From assembly GCA_009746045.1 (NCBI GenBank), contig RPFO01002046.1, positions 41,105 to 105,104 on the forward strand: a DNA stretch of 64,000 bases, in the 5' to 3' direction. The notes beneath the pieces are model-generated. The model did not search any database. It saw only the letters and a list, made by a program, of their open reading frames with translations, and was not told the origin of the DNA. The DNA is from Mesostigma viride. Lineage: Eukaryota > Streptophyta > Mesostigmatophyceae > Mesostigmatales > Mesostigmataceae. A program made the position numbers and the translations under genes. This document shows, in pieces, positions 37,530 to 45,323 of this stretch; the first letter of the stretch is position 1; every line of letters begins with the position of its first letter.

Positions 37530-37862
37530 ATGGCCCACACTTGCAACGCGAAAACGTTGAGAGGCGACAACTGCAAACGCTCTTGCGCGCCTCGTTCCAA
37601 ACGGTGCGCGGTCCACAAGACGGGCGCCAAGAAGGCCACGAGGCACCGGGTGAGAGGGCCAGGAGGTGTTAAGCGCACGCACGAGTCACAAGACGAACCT
37701 AGGCCAAGTCCGCAACCAAGGGAAATGGTTTATACCCCCCAACAAATGGCAGCCATTGCGGCGATGAACCGGGCAATCTTAAATAAACAAGCCCAGCTTC
37801 CACCAGGGGAGCAAGGGGCCGAGTGGAAGCCCGTGTACGGGGCCAACGGCCAGGACGATTAG
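37530..37862 (+). CDS. CCCH-finger protein (110 aa)
   Basis: It starts MAHTCNAKTLRGDNC with C-x8-C-x10-C-x2-H (RCAVHK), then the linker RHRVRGPGG that recurs in the finger family here. The tail is Pro/Gln/Met-rich (MVYTPQQMAAIAAMN). Its stop overlaps the stop of the opposite-strand gene by 4 bp at 37859-37862. Confidence 0.65.
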   Translation: MAHTCNAKTLRGDNCKRSCAPRSKRCAVHKTGAKKATRHRVRGPGGVKRTHESQDEPRPSPQPREMVYTPQQMAAIAAMNRAILNKQAQLPPGEQGAEWKPVYGANGQDD

Positions 37863-38632
37863 AACGCGGGGTTCGCAGCCACGATGAGGTCCGCCATGGC
37901 GATCGCCACCGGCGACGGCTTGTGCTTGTCCACGCCGTGCGGCGAGCTCGCGTTGTAAGCCGCCCTTGATGCCGCCATCACCTCTTCCACCAACTCTTGG
38001 ACGTACGACTTCACGATCCGCCCCGTCTGCACGACAGAACCGATGTGTATCAAACTGCTCACGGCCACGAAATCGATCCCGACGTTCGCCATCGTCGCGG
38101 CGAGGCCCACTCTCAACAAAGCGGAGTTGATGCGGCTCGGAGCCGTTACGGCGCTGTTGAAACAACGGGCGAGAGCGTGAAGCTGGCCGTGCTCTTTAAC
38201 GATCGAGAGGTACGAGTCCAGGTTTTCGTCCTTCAGCATGGCGAACAACGCGTCCACGCCCTCTTTCGTCTCCGTCTTCGTGTCTCCCATGTTCGGGGCG
38301 AGCGATTTGGAAACGGCGTCAAAAAGAAGCGTCCACTGCGAAGGAGAGATGGAAACCCCCGCGTTCCCTGAAAGAGGCGCTTCGTTCACGCAAGAGAGGA
38401 TCGTGTCCACGATGAATCTCGTGGATCCCTCTGTCGTCAAGAGATTGCACATGAACGCTTGTCCGAGCTTTTGTATCAGAGCTTCCGGAACGCCGAGGAG
38501 CCGAGAGTTTGACGTGTGCGACTCCAAAACAGCGAAAATTCGACGAGGTACGTCGATCCCCATGATGCTTCCATCCATGATGAGCTTGACGGCTTCGACA
38601 GCCTCGGCGAGCTCGTTAGAAACTTTCATCAT
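37859..38632 (-). CDS. Unrecognised helical protein (257 aa)
   Basis: It starts MMKVSNELAEAVEAVKLIM and is helical and soluble throughout, with an Ala-rich end. There are few charged clusters and no membrane segment. A TATA-like word (GGTATAAAAACC on the minus strand near 38710-38721) lies about 80 nt upstream. The 5' region holds a GA-rich tract (38650-38690). No domain is recognised; the style recalls the 10744 and 11337 proteins. Confidence 0.55.
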   Translation of the reverse strand: MMKVSNELAEAVEAVKLIMDGSIMGIDVPRRIFAVLESHTSNSRLLGVPEALIQKLGQAFMCNLLTTEGSTRFIVDTILSCVNEAPLSGNAGVSISPSQWTLLFDAVSKSLAPNMGDTKTETKEGVDALFAMLKDENLDSYLSIVKEHGQLHALARCFNSAVTAPSRINSALLRVGLAATMANVGIDFVAVSSLIHIGSVVQTGRIVKSYVQELVEEVMAASRAAYNASSPHGVDKHKPSPVAIAMADLIVAANPAF

Positions 38633-38768
38633 GGTTGCGGCTCGAGAAGGAGAGAGTGAGAGCGCTTCTGTGTGTGTGAGAGAGAGAGCGGGGTGAGACG
38701 AGAAGGCGTCACTCGCAGGTTTTTATACCTTCTTGGCAGGCGAGTCCCGAAAAGCGGTTACAAACGTT

Positions 38769-38981
38769 TCAATGGCGCCGCGCCGGCCCGGGAGAGGGTG
38801 TGCCGGGACGCGGAATGTCTTCCACGGGCTCCGATGCCGCCGTCTTAACTTCAGATGGCGTCACATCTGACTTGCTGACGTCATCTGACGCATCGCTCGC
38901 GAGCAGCACCTTCCCGTTGCGGACCACCCACTTGGCAGCAGGCGCCCACCAGCTCAGACCGTACCACCAGCCGCCGTCCAT
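38769..38981 (-). CDS. Small Trp-rich protein (70 aa)
   Basis: MDGGWWYGLSWWAPAAKWVV gives a strongly aromatic N-terminus, followed by an acidic Ser/Asp stretch and a Pro-rich basic end. It may peripherally bind membranes. It is divergent from the 39085 gene. The short length keeps confidence modest. Confidence 0.4.
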   Translation of the reverse strand: MDGGWWYGLSWWAPAAKWVVRNGKVLLASDASDDVSKSDVTPSEVKTAASEPVEDIPRPGTPSPGPARRH

Positions 38982-39084
38982 CGATATCTAAATGATGGCC
39001 GAGACAATTTGCCGACCCCCTGGATAGCCTTCGCCGGGTGTCAGGTTTTTATACCATCTAAGCAGAAGGTGTGGCTCTCGTGCG

Positions 39085-39489
39085 ATGAATCCCGAAGAGA
39101 AGTTACAAACGTCTGGCGGCCCCCCAGCCCCGGCCCCGGCCCCGGTCGCTCCGTCGTTCCTGTCCGTATGCTTCGGATCCGGCCTGAAGATCTTCGACAT
39201 CATCGTGTCCCCCCTTATCTGGATCATGGTTTCCGTCGCGTGGACGAGAATGATGCAGATCGATCAGGAAGAAGAAACCGTCAAGACGGTCCTCGTAAAG
39301 TCCGTACCGTTTTTCGTGCAGTTGCTGATCACGTGCGTCATCTTCGTGCCTGGTTTCGTGCGCGCGGGGCTCGTGAAGGGCTTGTTGGCGTTTTTACTCG
39401 TCAACTACGTGCGTTTTAACGTTGCCAACGTGTACGCCATGCTCTTTACGAGGTCCTTGGAGTCCGAGGACGAAGATATCGAATCCTAA
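39085..39489 (+). CDS. Multi-pass membrane protein (134 aa)
   Basis: A Pro/Ala-rich N-terminus (GGPPAPAPAPVAP) precedes two or three hydrophobic segments (IFDIIVSPLIWIMVSVAW; SVPFFVQLLITCVIFVPGFV; GLLAFLLVNYVRF) and an acidic tail. A TTTTTATACC word lies 30-40 nt upstream. It fits a small virion inner-membrane protein of the type many giant viruses carry. Confidence 0.6.
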   Translation: MNPEEKLQTSGGPPAPAPAPVAPSFLSVCFGSGLKIFDIIVSPLIWIMVSVAWTRMMQIDQEEETVKTVLVKSVPFFVQLLITCVIFVPGFVRAGLVKGLLAFLLVNYVRFNVANVYAMLFTRSLESEDEDIES

Positions 39490-39502
39490 GGTAGGAATCG
39501 GA

Positions 39503-39845
39503 ATGTTTTCGTGCTTCGCTCCTAAACCGCGATCCCCGATCGGCCTATGGACGGGCCCGCGTTACTCTCCGCCTCCGGAGCCTCCGCGTTCTCCCGCGAA
39601 AATGACCGCGGGTCTCGCGCGAGTGATCGAGTTTCGGTACAACCGGTACTGGTCAAATCGTCGAAAGGTCGAAGCGACAGCGGAAAAGAAGGGCTCGTGC
39701 CTTGCAAAAGGCGCATCCCGAAGTTGTCGGCCTGGCCGACAACTTCCGTTTTCCCGGTCAGGGGCGGCGCTCTGAACGGTTCCACGGTTCGAGACGCTTC
39801 GACCGCGTTCCTGGAAGACGGGATTAATTCGATGCGTGGGACATG
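39503..39845 (+). pseudogene. Small Pro/Arg-rich gene with HPEVV...FRFPGQ motif, broken
   Basis: It starts MFSCFAPKPRSPIGLW, continues Pro/Arg-rich, and then carries a HPEVV-x-L-x-FRFPGQ segment. The region reads in more than one frame, with about one break. A sister copy of the motif is at 39982-40122. It follows the membrane protein gene by 13 bp. Function unknown. Confidence 0.4.
39720..39746. repeat. 27-nt hairpin with a diverged sister at 40045-40071
   Basis: GAAGTTGTCGGCC and its exact complement flank a single unpaired base. The sister element at 40045-40071 keeps the outer GAAGT/ACTTC pairs and changes the inner ones. Both are embedded in the sequence coding for the HPEVV...FRFPGQ segment. 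Confidence 0.6.
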
Positions 39846-39962
39846 AACACGCGAAAACACCACGCCGCCATGGCGTCCCTTGCGGCGTATCTCTCCCCCG
39901 CGGAGGGGAAGGATGACTACCCTCAGTTCTCGGGCAAAATTAAGATGACCGACAGACGGTGA
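39843..39962 (+). CDS. Small protein (39 aa)
   Basis: MNTRKHHAAMASLAAYLSP continues to IKMTDRR. It lies between the two copies of the FRFPGQ-type sequence. Too short to assign; it may be a remnant of a longer gene in the same duplicated unit. Confidence 0.3.
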   Translation: MNTRKHHAAMASLAAYLSPAEGKDDYPQFSGKIKMTDRR

Positions 39963-39981
39963 GATATCGGTGTATGACGCG

Positions 39982-40122
39982 ATGACCGCTATCGGTGATT
40001 CGTGTGCCAAAAAGACTTGGTTACGCCTCAAGCAGACCCATCCCGAAGTGGTGGCCCTCAGCCACTACTTCCGTTTTCCAGGTCAGGCGGTACTGGTCGA
40101 ATCGTCGAAATTCGGAGCGTAA
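39982..40122 (+). CDS. Small protein with HPEVV...FRFPGQ motif (46 aa)
   Basis: MTAIGDSCAKKTWLRLKQ is followed by THPEVVALSHYFRFPGQAV and ends ESSKFGA. The K-x2-W-x2-LK-x2-HPEVV layout recurs in the copy just upstream. A frame this short with a duplicated motif could be a complete small DNA-binding or packaging protein or a leftover; I cannot decide. A run of A follows the stop. Confidence 0.35.
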   Translation: MTAIGDSCAKKTWLRLKQTHPEVVALSHYFRFPGQAVLVESSKFGA

Positions 40123-40151
40123 AAAAAACTAAGACGAATCTATACACGGAG

Positions 40152-40763
40152 ATGCCCCGGAAACGATCCACTAGGCGCTTTCACCGGGCACGTGGACCCG
40201 GTGTCGACCGTGAAGACGAAGTCAAAAACGAGAGCGCACCACCCAGAGAGCTCCCTTTTCGAGTGCCGGAACCCCCCCCGCGGGCCCTTCCATCAAATAC
40301 CGAGTCCGAGGACACACCTCTGCTTTTTAGCCGACCTTGGGAAAAGCAAGTTCTGGATAATGCGAAAACAGATTTGAGACGTCAAATAGAACAAGCTAAA
40401 GAAACGAAGGGCGAACTCGACCAAACATATGGAAGGACGATGAAAGAATGGTCTCAGTCGAGACGATACCCAGCCGAAGAAGTCGAGGAGATGAGAGGAA
40501 CGCTAAAAGACAGGATCAAGAGGATAAAAATAGAAGCTACTCGGCAGAATCAAAACATAGAACGTTTGACATCCCGAGCGAGAGCGGCGAATATGGTAGA
40601 AGATCCACTGAAAAGGAGAAAGTACTCGGGCGTAAGGCACAAGAACAGAGCGCATTCGACCGGTGTCAAGCAACAATGTAGTGCCCAGACGCTCGCCGGA
40701 AAGAGGTGCGGGAACAAGCCTCGAAAGGGGTGCAAAACATGCGCGTGTCACGCAAGAAAGTGA
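40152..40763 (+). CDS. Coiled-coil protein with C-terminal CCCH finger (203 aa)
   Basis: The ATG at 40152 gives MPRKRSTRRFHRARGPG, sharing the HRxRGPG linker with other finger genes. A long charged helix follows (about residues 65-165, EVEEMRGTLKDRIKRIKIEA). The finger is at the very end (QQCSAQTLAGKRC ... CKTCACHARK), C-x8-C-x10-C-x2-H. The finger here is C-terminal instead of N-terminal as in its relatives, which shows that the module moves within the family. The frame is whole. Confidence 0.6.
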   Translation: MPRKRSTRRFHRARGPGVDREDEVKNESAPPRELPFRVPEPPPRALPSNTESEDTPLLFSRPWEKQVLDNAKTDLRRQIEQAKETKGELDQTYGRTMKEWSQSRRYPAEEVEEMRGTLKDRIKRIKIEATRQNQNIERLTSRARAANMVEDPLKRRKYSGVRHKNRAHSTGVKQQCSAQTLAGKRCGNKPRKGCKTCACHARK

Positions 40764-40918
40764 TCATCAAATGGCCAATGCTCGTTCAAAATGAAAAATA
40801 TTTTTGCTTGATGTAATACATAATATCAAAGATTCAATCTCGCCCGAGGCTGGCGACTCCTGCCCATTTTTGAAAAGCCTCTCTTGCTATCGACGCCCTC
40901 CTACGGGCCGCCGAGCAG

Positions 40919-41326
40919 CTAGACAAGACGGACGCAGCTACACTCGTCCGTCACACCGCAAAAACCCTCCGCCACCGCGTTCCAAATAACGGAGCGGTTT
41001 TCATCGATTGAGTGTATGCGTTTGCACACTTCAGGGGGCGTTTTCATGGCCATCGTTCTGTTTGCCGCTTCTTCCATGTTCCTTATGACGTTTCTCATCG
41101 CCAGAACGATGTCATTCCGCTCTTTTGCGTTCATCCACCAGAATCCCAGCGGACGAGGCGCGTCTGGAACTCCTTCAAAATCCTGCGCGAGGAGGAACGG
41201 TACGTAGCGGCAACCCGGGCGAACCGTGGTAAGCGAACAAGTGTTTGGATCCAGCGCTTTGGTTCTCGATTCAAAAAACGCAAAAAACTCACTCACGTTT
41301 TCGTTTTTGGCAGCATGTCCTCCCAC
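40919..41326 (-). CDS. Unrecognised protein, possibly partial (135 aa)
   Basis: The readable frame starts at a GTG (41326) and has no good ATG, so the true start may lie further upstream or be lost. It contains RYVPFLLAQDFEGVPDAPRP, LGFWWMNAKERNDIVLAMRN and a Cys-containing end (CKRIHSIDEN, ECSCVRLV). No family is recognised. The tRNA gene lies 160 bp away in the opposite orientation. Confidence 0.4.
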   Translation of the reverse strand: MGGHAAKNENVSEFFAFFESRTKALDPNTCSLTTVRPGCRYVPFLLAQDFEGVPDAPRPLGFWWMNAKERNDIVLAMRNVIRNMEEAANRTMAMKTPPEVCKRIHSIDENRSVIWNAVAEGFCGVTDECSCVRLV

Positions 41327-41485
41327 TCCTTCATGGCGAGTTTCAGATTCGCGCCTTTCATGGTTTGTTTTGGTTTTTGCGTGTGTCCACTGCGTCTCCC
41401 TTTCGTGGATGCCCTTTTATCCTTTGCTCTACTGACCCTCTCCGGCGGTTACAAATCTCTCCGGATTCGTAACCGCCACACGAAC

Positions 41486-41556
41486 GTTCTGGTAGCTCAG
41501 TGGAAGAGCGTCGGCCTTATGAACCGAAAGTCGCGAGTTCGAATCTCGCCCAGAAC
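41486..41556 (+). tRNA. tRNA-Ile (anticodon UAU), no intron
   Basis: The cloverleaf is complete: a 7-bp acceptor (GTTCTGG with CCAGAAC), D-arm GCTC/GAGC, anticodon loop CTTATGA, and T-arm GCGAG/CTCGC around TTCGAAT. The anticodon TAT reads AUA. One anticodon-stem pair is mismatched next to the loop (C-A). No CCA is encoded. Giant viruses often carry tRNAs that suit their codon use; it could also be a host tRNA at an old insertion site. It lies between two insert genes. Confidence 0.75.
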
Positions 41557-41591
41557 ATCGAAATTTTCTCGAACCTTCTTTATACAACCAC

Positions 41592-41858
41592 ATGGCACAG
41601 TGCAGTGCGAAGACCAAGGACAACCACAAATGCAACAACGCCGCCCGAAAGGGCTACAAGACGTGCGCCTCCCACGCTCGAAAGTCGCGGAAGCACTCCG
41701 CGCACCAAGGCGGGTTCACGTGTCCCATGCGAGATATGACCGCGGTCGAATCGACCCCCGTCCCGGGAGGCGATTTGAACGCAGGAGGGTATTCGGATTA
41801 CGCGACGCCGGCCACGCACTCCATAGCCCAGCGCAGGTACCGAAAGAAGAGGCGCTAG
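41592..41858 (+). CDS. CCCH-finger protein (88 aa)
   Basis: MAQCSAKTKDNHKCNNAARK has the C-x8-C-x10-C-x2-H finger, with YKTCASHARK closing it. A short linker with one CPM follows, then a polar tail and a basic end (RRYRKKRR). The finger is close to that of the 40152 protein (CSAQTLAGKRC; CKTCACHARK), so the two are likely duplicates. It lies just downstream of the tRNA. Confidence 0.65.
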   Translation: MAQCSAKTKDNHKCNNAARKGYKTCASHARKSRKHSAHQGGFTCPMRDMTAVESTPVPGGDLNAGGYSDYATPATHSIAQRRYRKKRR

Positions 41859-41906
41859 GTCGCGCACAGTTAAAAATTTTGAGAATTGTAAATAAAGGAC
41901 ACACAG

Positions 41907-42026
41907 ATGCCCTCCCACACTCGCTGGACGGAACAAGGGGCCACGCACGTTCGTTTTGGGGACATAACGGAACGCAAGCCGCGCAAAATACCGCCCCCTG
42001 ACGCACAAGTGACAACGAGTCGTTAG
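41907..42026 (+). CDS. Small polar protein (39 aa)
   Basis: MPSHTRWTEQGATHVRFGDI is followed by a basic/Pro-rich end (KPRKIPPPDAQ). The ATG lies 46 nt after the stop of the finger gene, past an AATAAA. Too short to assign. Confidence 0.35.
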   Translation: MPSHTRWTEQGATHVRFGDITERKPRKIPPPDAQVTTSR

Positions 42027-42373
42027 GATGGCCGAGTAGAGCACGGCAATGGGGGAGATTCCTTCTCGACGGAACGCAGGGCCGAGGCGTACTCGGCGCA
42101 CAATTGAGCTCCCTCCGTGCTCATTCGCACCGTCGACCCTATATCTTTATCGTAGCTCGTGGCAGTTTCTACGCTATAACAACAACCCATGGGCGTGCAC
42201 ACATTGTGAATGCGAAAAGGTTTTTTCATTGATTATCGTAAATAATGCATGAATTGCACGGACAGACGCCGTACATGTACGCTCAAGATTCGCAGGCACA
42301 AGAGGCCCGCGCGCATCGTATCCTTTCGCGACTGTTTCAAAACCCCCGTCCTCTCTAGGACCAAGGAGGAGAA
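42027..42373. other. Intergenic, nothing recognised
   Basis: About 350 bp without a supported gene, RNA or repeat. Open frames are short and overlap the ends of neighbours. Confidence 0.5.
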
Positions 42374-43029
42374 CTATTGAAGCACGGTGGTGTTCGAATA
42401 TTGGTCCACATGTCGCGTCGTAGCGCTCGACCACCACCCGGAACGTTCCCAATGAAATCCGGTCGTACTTCTTCCCGCCATTATTTCCTGACGCTCTAGC
42501 TGGTTGAACGTCTTGAACACGAAACTGTGCGCGCGTTCTTGCAAAGTCCAGTTCCTCCCGGCGACGTCGTACAGCCGCTCCTCCACTCTGCGCCTCATGC
42601 TGTTAGACACCCTCAGCTCCATCACGTGCACGATGCCTTCCTCCAACTCCTCCCAAAGGGCCCACATCTTGTGGATTTTGTCCCCCCGGGGCGTGAAAAC
42701 GGCGTCCTCGCACTCTTGGAGCCTTTCGGGCGTGAGGGCGGCCATCACCCCTCGCAGTTGTTCGTCCGTCCTCTGTTGAAGAAGAGGGTCGATGCGGTCG
42801 ATCTCGGCCTCTGACGAAACGCCAGCTCTTTGGAAACGGCCAGCTCCAAGTTCACGTACCGCCTTTTGAGATATTCCTCTTCCAACTTCTCTCGTTTCAC
42901 CTCCTCGTACGCTTTCTGCGTGGCCTTGTTGATGCCATCGCCGAACGGCCAAGACTTTTCCACGATCTTTTTGATGAGTTCCGGGGGGAGGGACTCGTAG
43001 GACGCGGGCTCTCCTTCGCCGATCTCCAT
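42374..43029 (-). pseudogene. F-box-like gene, broken
   Basis: The N-terminal part begins MEIGEGEPASYESLPPELIK and continues KIVEKSWPFGDG, an F-box-like start. The rest is helical and charged, with LTPERLQECEDAVF and ELEEGIVHVMELRVS. It reads in more than one frame, with about one break. It is the third F-box-like gene of the insert, after 24574 and 31623. No substrate domain is recognised. Confidence 0.5.
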
Positions 43030-43211
43030 CGCTGCGAGAATGGCGTGCGAGGACGGGGACCCTTTCGTCAGAGAGCGGGTGACAATTTCAAATAAGCAAC
43101 GAACGCTCCTGAACTCTGAATTACTCTAGTACGGGCTTCTAGAAGAGGGGGAAGTGAATGGACGGCCAGATACTCAGACACTCCACGTGGCATTCGTAGG
43201 ACGGTCCACGT

Positions 43212-44255
43212 ATGATACGCCGTTTGGGGACCGGTGACGTGGTTTTCGAAGGTGGCGGACGTTTAGACCTCCCTCAAATGATATGTAAAAGCAAACAACC
43301 GATCAAGAAATACGGAGCCATGGAGACAAACAAGATCATGGAGAGGTACCTCTGCCCCTCTCGTCCTTTCCGTGACGACGAGGATGACCCGTTCGAGGGG
43401 AAGATCCGCGTAAACGTCGACGGCCAAATATCGGTCATCGACGTAATAAAGGTTATGCTGTTCATGACTGATGACGGGGCTTTCACAAAGAACTCCGGTA
43501 TCCACGCCAATAACACGTTCGCAAGGCTTGGCAAAGTCCACAAAGAGGTTTACTCTCTTTGTGTAAACTTCAAATTCCCCGGTCCCGGGCAGCGAGAGAC
43601 TCCGGTCACAGACCGAGCTGGGATCTTGAACATCATTCAGTTGCTTCCAGGCAAAAAGGCCGCCGTTTGTCGCCGTGCCATCACCGTGTTGTTGGAGAGG
43701 TACCTCGACGCAGACCCTAGTCTCATCCAGGACCTCCATGATAGGTATCGTGACAAAACCGGCGAGGAATTCGTCCCGTTGTCTCGTTCCGCTCTGGCCG
43801 AGACCCCTCGAATCAAGGCGGCAGAGGCTGTAAAGTCAGACATGCTGGCAATCAAGAACAGCTCGAAGGAGAAGGTGCCTCCTCGTGTGTACGCATTCGT
43901 GAACGACGTGAGCAACAAACTCGTCACGGGAGACCACACGGCCAAGTACCGCGAGAATCAAAAGCTGGTGAAGAGGAGTCAGGCGACCAGAAACACATTT
44001 ACGGACGCCATGAGCTCATTGGCAGAATTCTTCCATCTGAGCCACCAGGGCATGGTATCAAAGGGTGGGGACCCGAAGAAGGTTGCTGTGGATATAGAGG
44101 AGGCACTTGCACCCGGGCTAGAGAGAATGGGGCACTATGAGGAGGCTCGCAAGTACCGCGGTCCAGAGTTCGCAGAGAAGAACAGGATTCTGATGCAACA
44201 GAACCGACTTCTGATCAAACAGGAGCAGCAGGCAAAGAGGATCAAACCGGAGTAG
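43212..44255 (+). CDS. BRO/KilA-like protein (347 aa)
   Basis: The ATG at 43212 gives MIRRLGTGDVVFEG. The diagnostic stretch is KFPGPGQRETPVTDRAG followed by LNIIQLLPGKKAAVCRRA and LLERYLDADPSL (about residues 118-175). This pattern is typical of BRO/KilA-N-related proteins of large DNA viruses and of algae with viral genes. The C-terminal part is a long charged helix (NRILMQQNRLLIKQEQQAKR). These proteins are thought to bind DNA or chromatin. Codons for VNFKFPGPGQRE form the same unit as the non-coding hairpin repeats that follow. The frame is whole. Confidence 0.65.
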   Translation: MIRRLGTGDVVFEGGGRLDLPQMICKSKQPIKKYGAMETNKIMERYLCPSRPFRDDEDDPFEGKIRVNVDGQISVIDVIKVMLFMTDDGAFTKNSGIHANNTFARLGKVHKEVYSLCVNFKFPGPGQRETPVTDRAGILNIIQLLPGKKAAVCRRAITVLLERYLDADPSLIQDLHDRYRDKTGEEFVPLSRSALAETPRIKAAEAVKSDMLAIKNSSKEKVPPRVYAFVNDVSNKLVTGDHTAKYRENQKLVKRSQATRNTFTDAMSSLAEFFHLSHQGMVSKGGDPKKVAVDIEEALAPGLERMGHYEEARKYRGPEFAEKNRILMQQNRLLIKQEQQAKRIKPE

Positions 44256-44267
44256 CTTTCTCACACC

Positions 44268-44640
44268 GAAGTGACCACGTTATGTGGTCTCTGGAAATTC
44301 CCTGGCGCCAAGCAGCGTCCTTTATTGTTCACACACTCCGAGGTTCACTATGGCGTATTCAACCTCTGTTCGAGCCACAAGGAGGTTCAAACGCGGGGTT
44401 TCAACTTCCCGTTCCCGGTCCCGGGCATCGAGAGGACTTGATTGTTCACACATGCCGAGGTGACTTATGGGATAAGTTACTTCAAATTCCCTAGTCCCGG
44501 GCAGCGAGAGTACTTTTTTATTCACACATGCCGAGGTTTACTCATTGTGTGTAAACTTCTAATTCCCCGATCCCAGGCAGTGAGAGGGCTTTAATATTCA
44601 CTGATCCATTCACAAAGTCCTTTATTATTAACACATGCGT
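44268..44640 (+). repeat. Array of hairpin repeats related to the BRO-like gene
   Basis: At least four or five units share CACACATGCCGAGGT, a stem-loop, then ACTTC, AATTCCC, and CCCGGGCAGCGAGAG-type ends, often followed by CTTTATT. The upper stems differ but remain paired: GAGGTGACT with AGTTACTTC, GAGGTTTAC with GTAAACTTC, and GAGGTTCAAAC with GTTTCAACTTC (one mismatch). The unit in the upstream gene (about 43551-43606) has GAGGTTTAC with GTAAACTTC. Compensating stem changes suggest a folded RNA or DNA element. Not a CRISPR: the unit is not constant and spacers are absent. Confidence 0.65.
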
Positions 44641-44642
44641 CC

Positions 44643-44999
44643 TTACGTGTACTTATAATATCCGAATTGCGTGTCAAATTGCGCCTCCCCTTTTTCTACC
44701 AGCTCTTTCCAATAAGTCGGTACACGTTCAGGGGCCGAGAACGGCTTCATTGACGGTATCCCCCATGAGATCAGTTTGTGTATCCCGAAAAGGATAGGTG
44801 GGAGTACGGATACTGCTACGAGTCCGATGGCGATATACAGAAATTTATCGGTGACGTGAGATTGTTTGAGCCACTGATGATACTGCTTATCAGCGTCATA
44901 GGGGTTTCGAGATCTGAGCCATACCGGTATGGACCCCCCCACGAATATTAGAAACCACACGACGAAAAATATTATAATCTTTGCGGTCCTGTCAACCAT
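44643..44999 (-). CDS. Two-pass membrane protein (118 aa)
   Basis: MVDRTAKIIIFFVVWFLIFV starts the first hydrophobic segment, and FLYIAIGLVAVSVLPPILFG is the second. A polar loop lies between, with a short tail ending TQFGYYKYT. It is bracketed by the hairpin repeats on both sides. It fits a small virion membrane protein. No family is recognised. Confidence 0.55.
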   Translation of the reverse strand: MVDRTAKIIIFFVVWFLIFVGGSIPVWLRSRNPYDADKQYHQWLKQSHVTDKFLYIAIGLVAVSVLPPILFGIHKLISWGIPSMKPFSAPERVPTYWKELVEKGEAQFDTQFGYYKYT

Positions 45000-45323
45000 C
45001 GGGTGTCATAGTGGGTACGTGAAAAAAAAAATTCTGCCACCAGGGTACGCTAGCTTCCGTAACCTCTGGAATTCCCAGTCCCGGGCATCGAGAATCTTTA
45101 TTATTTACACATGCCGAGGTTGTATACCCCAGATACAACTTCAAATTCCCCATTCCCGGGCGGCGAGAGGCCTTTTGGCCAGGTAGCTAGTGGGTCCACT
45201 CATTGTTGGAATCATCAACAAAACACTTTATTATTCATTCATCAATAAAGTTCTTTATTACTCATTACATTTCATCCATCAATTCCCAAGTCCAATACCC
45301 AAGTCCAAGTCCAATACCCAAGT
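45000..45323. other. Hairpin repeat units and short AT-rich tracts
   Basis: One or two further units of the hairpin repeat lie at about 45040-45180, the clearest with GAGGTTGTAT paired to ATACAACTTC. AT-rich TTTATTATTCATT words and a short AATACCCAAGTCC repeat (about 45285-45335) follow. No gene is supported. Confidence 0.55.

Noticed and set aside
44268-45180. Hairpin repeats as CRISPR or tRNA-like array
   Set aside because: The units vary in their stems and lack spacers, and no cloverleaf forms.
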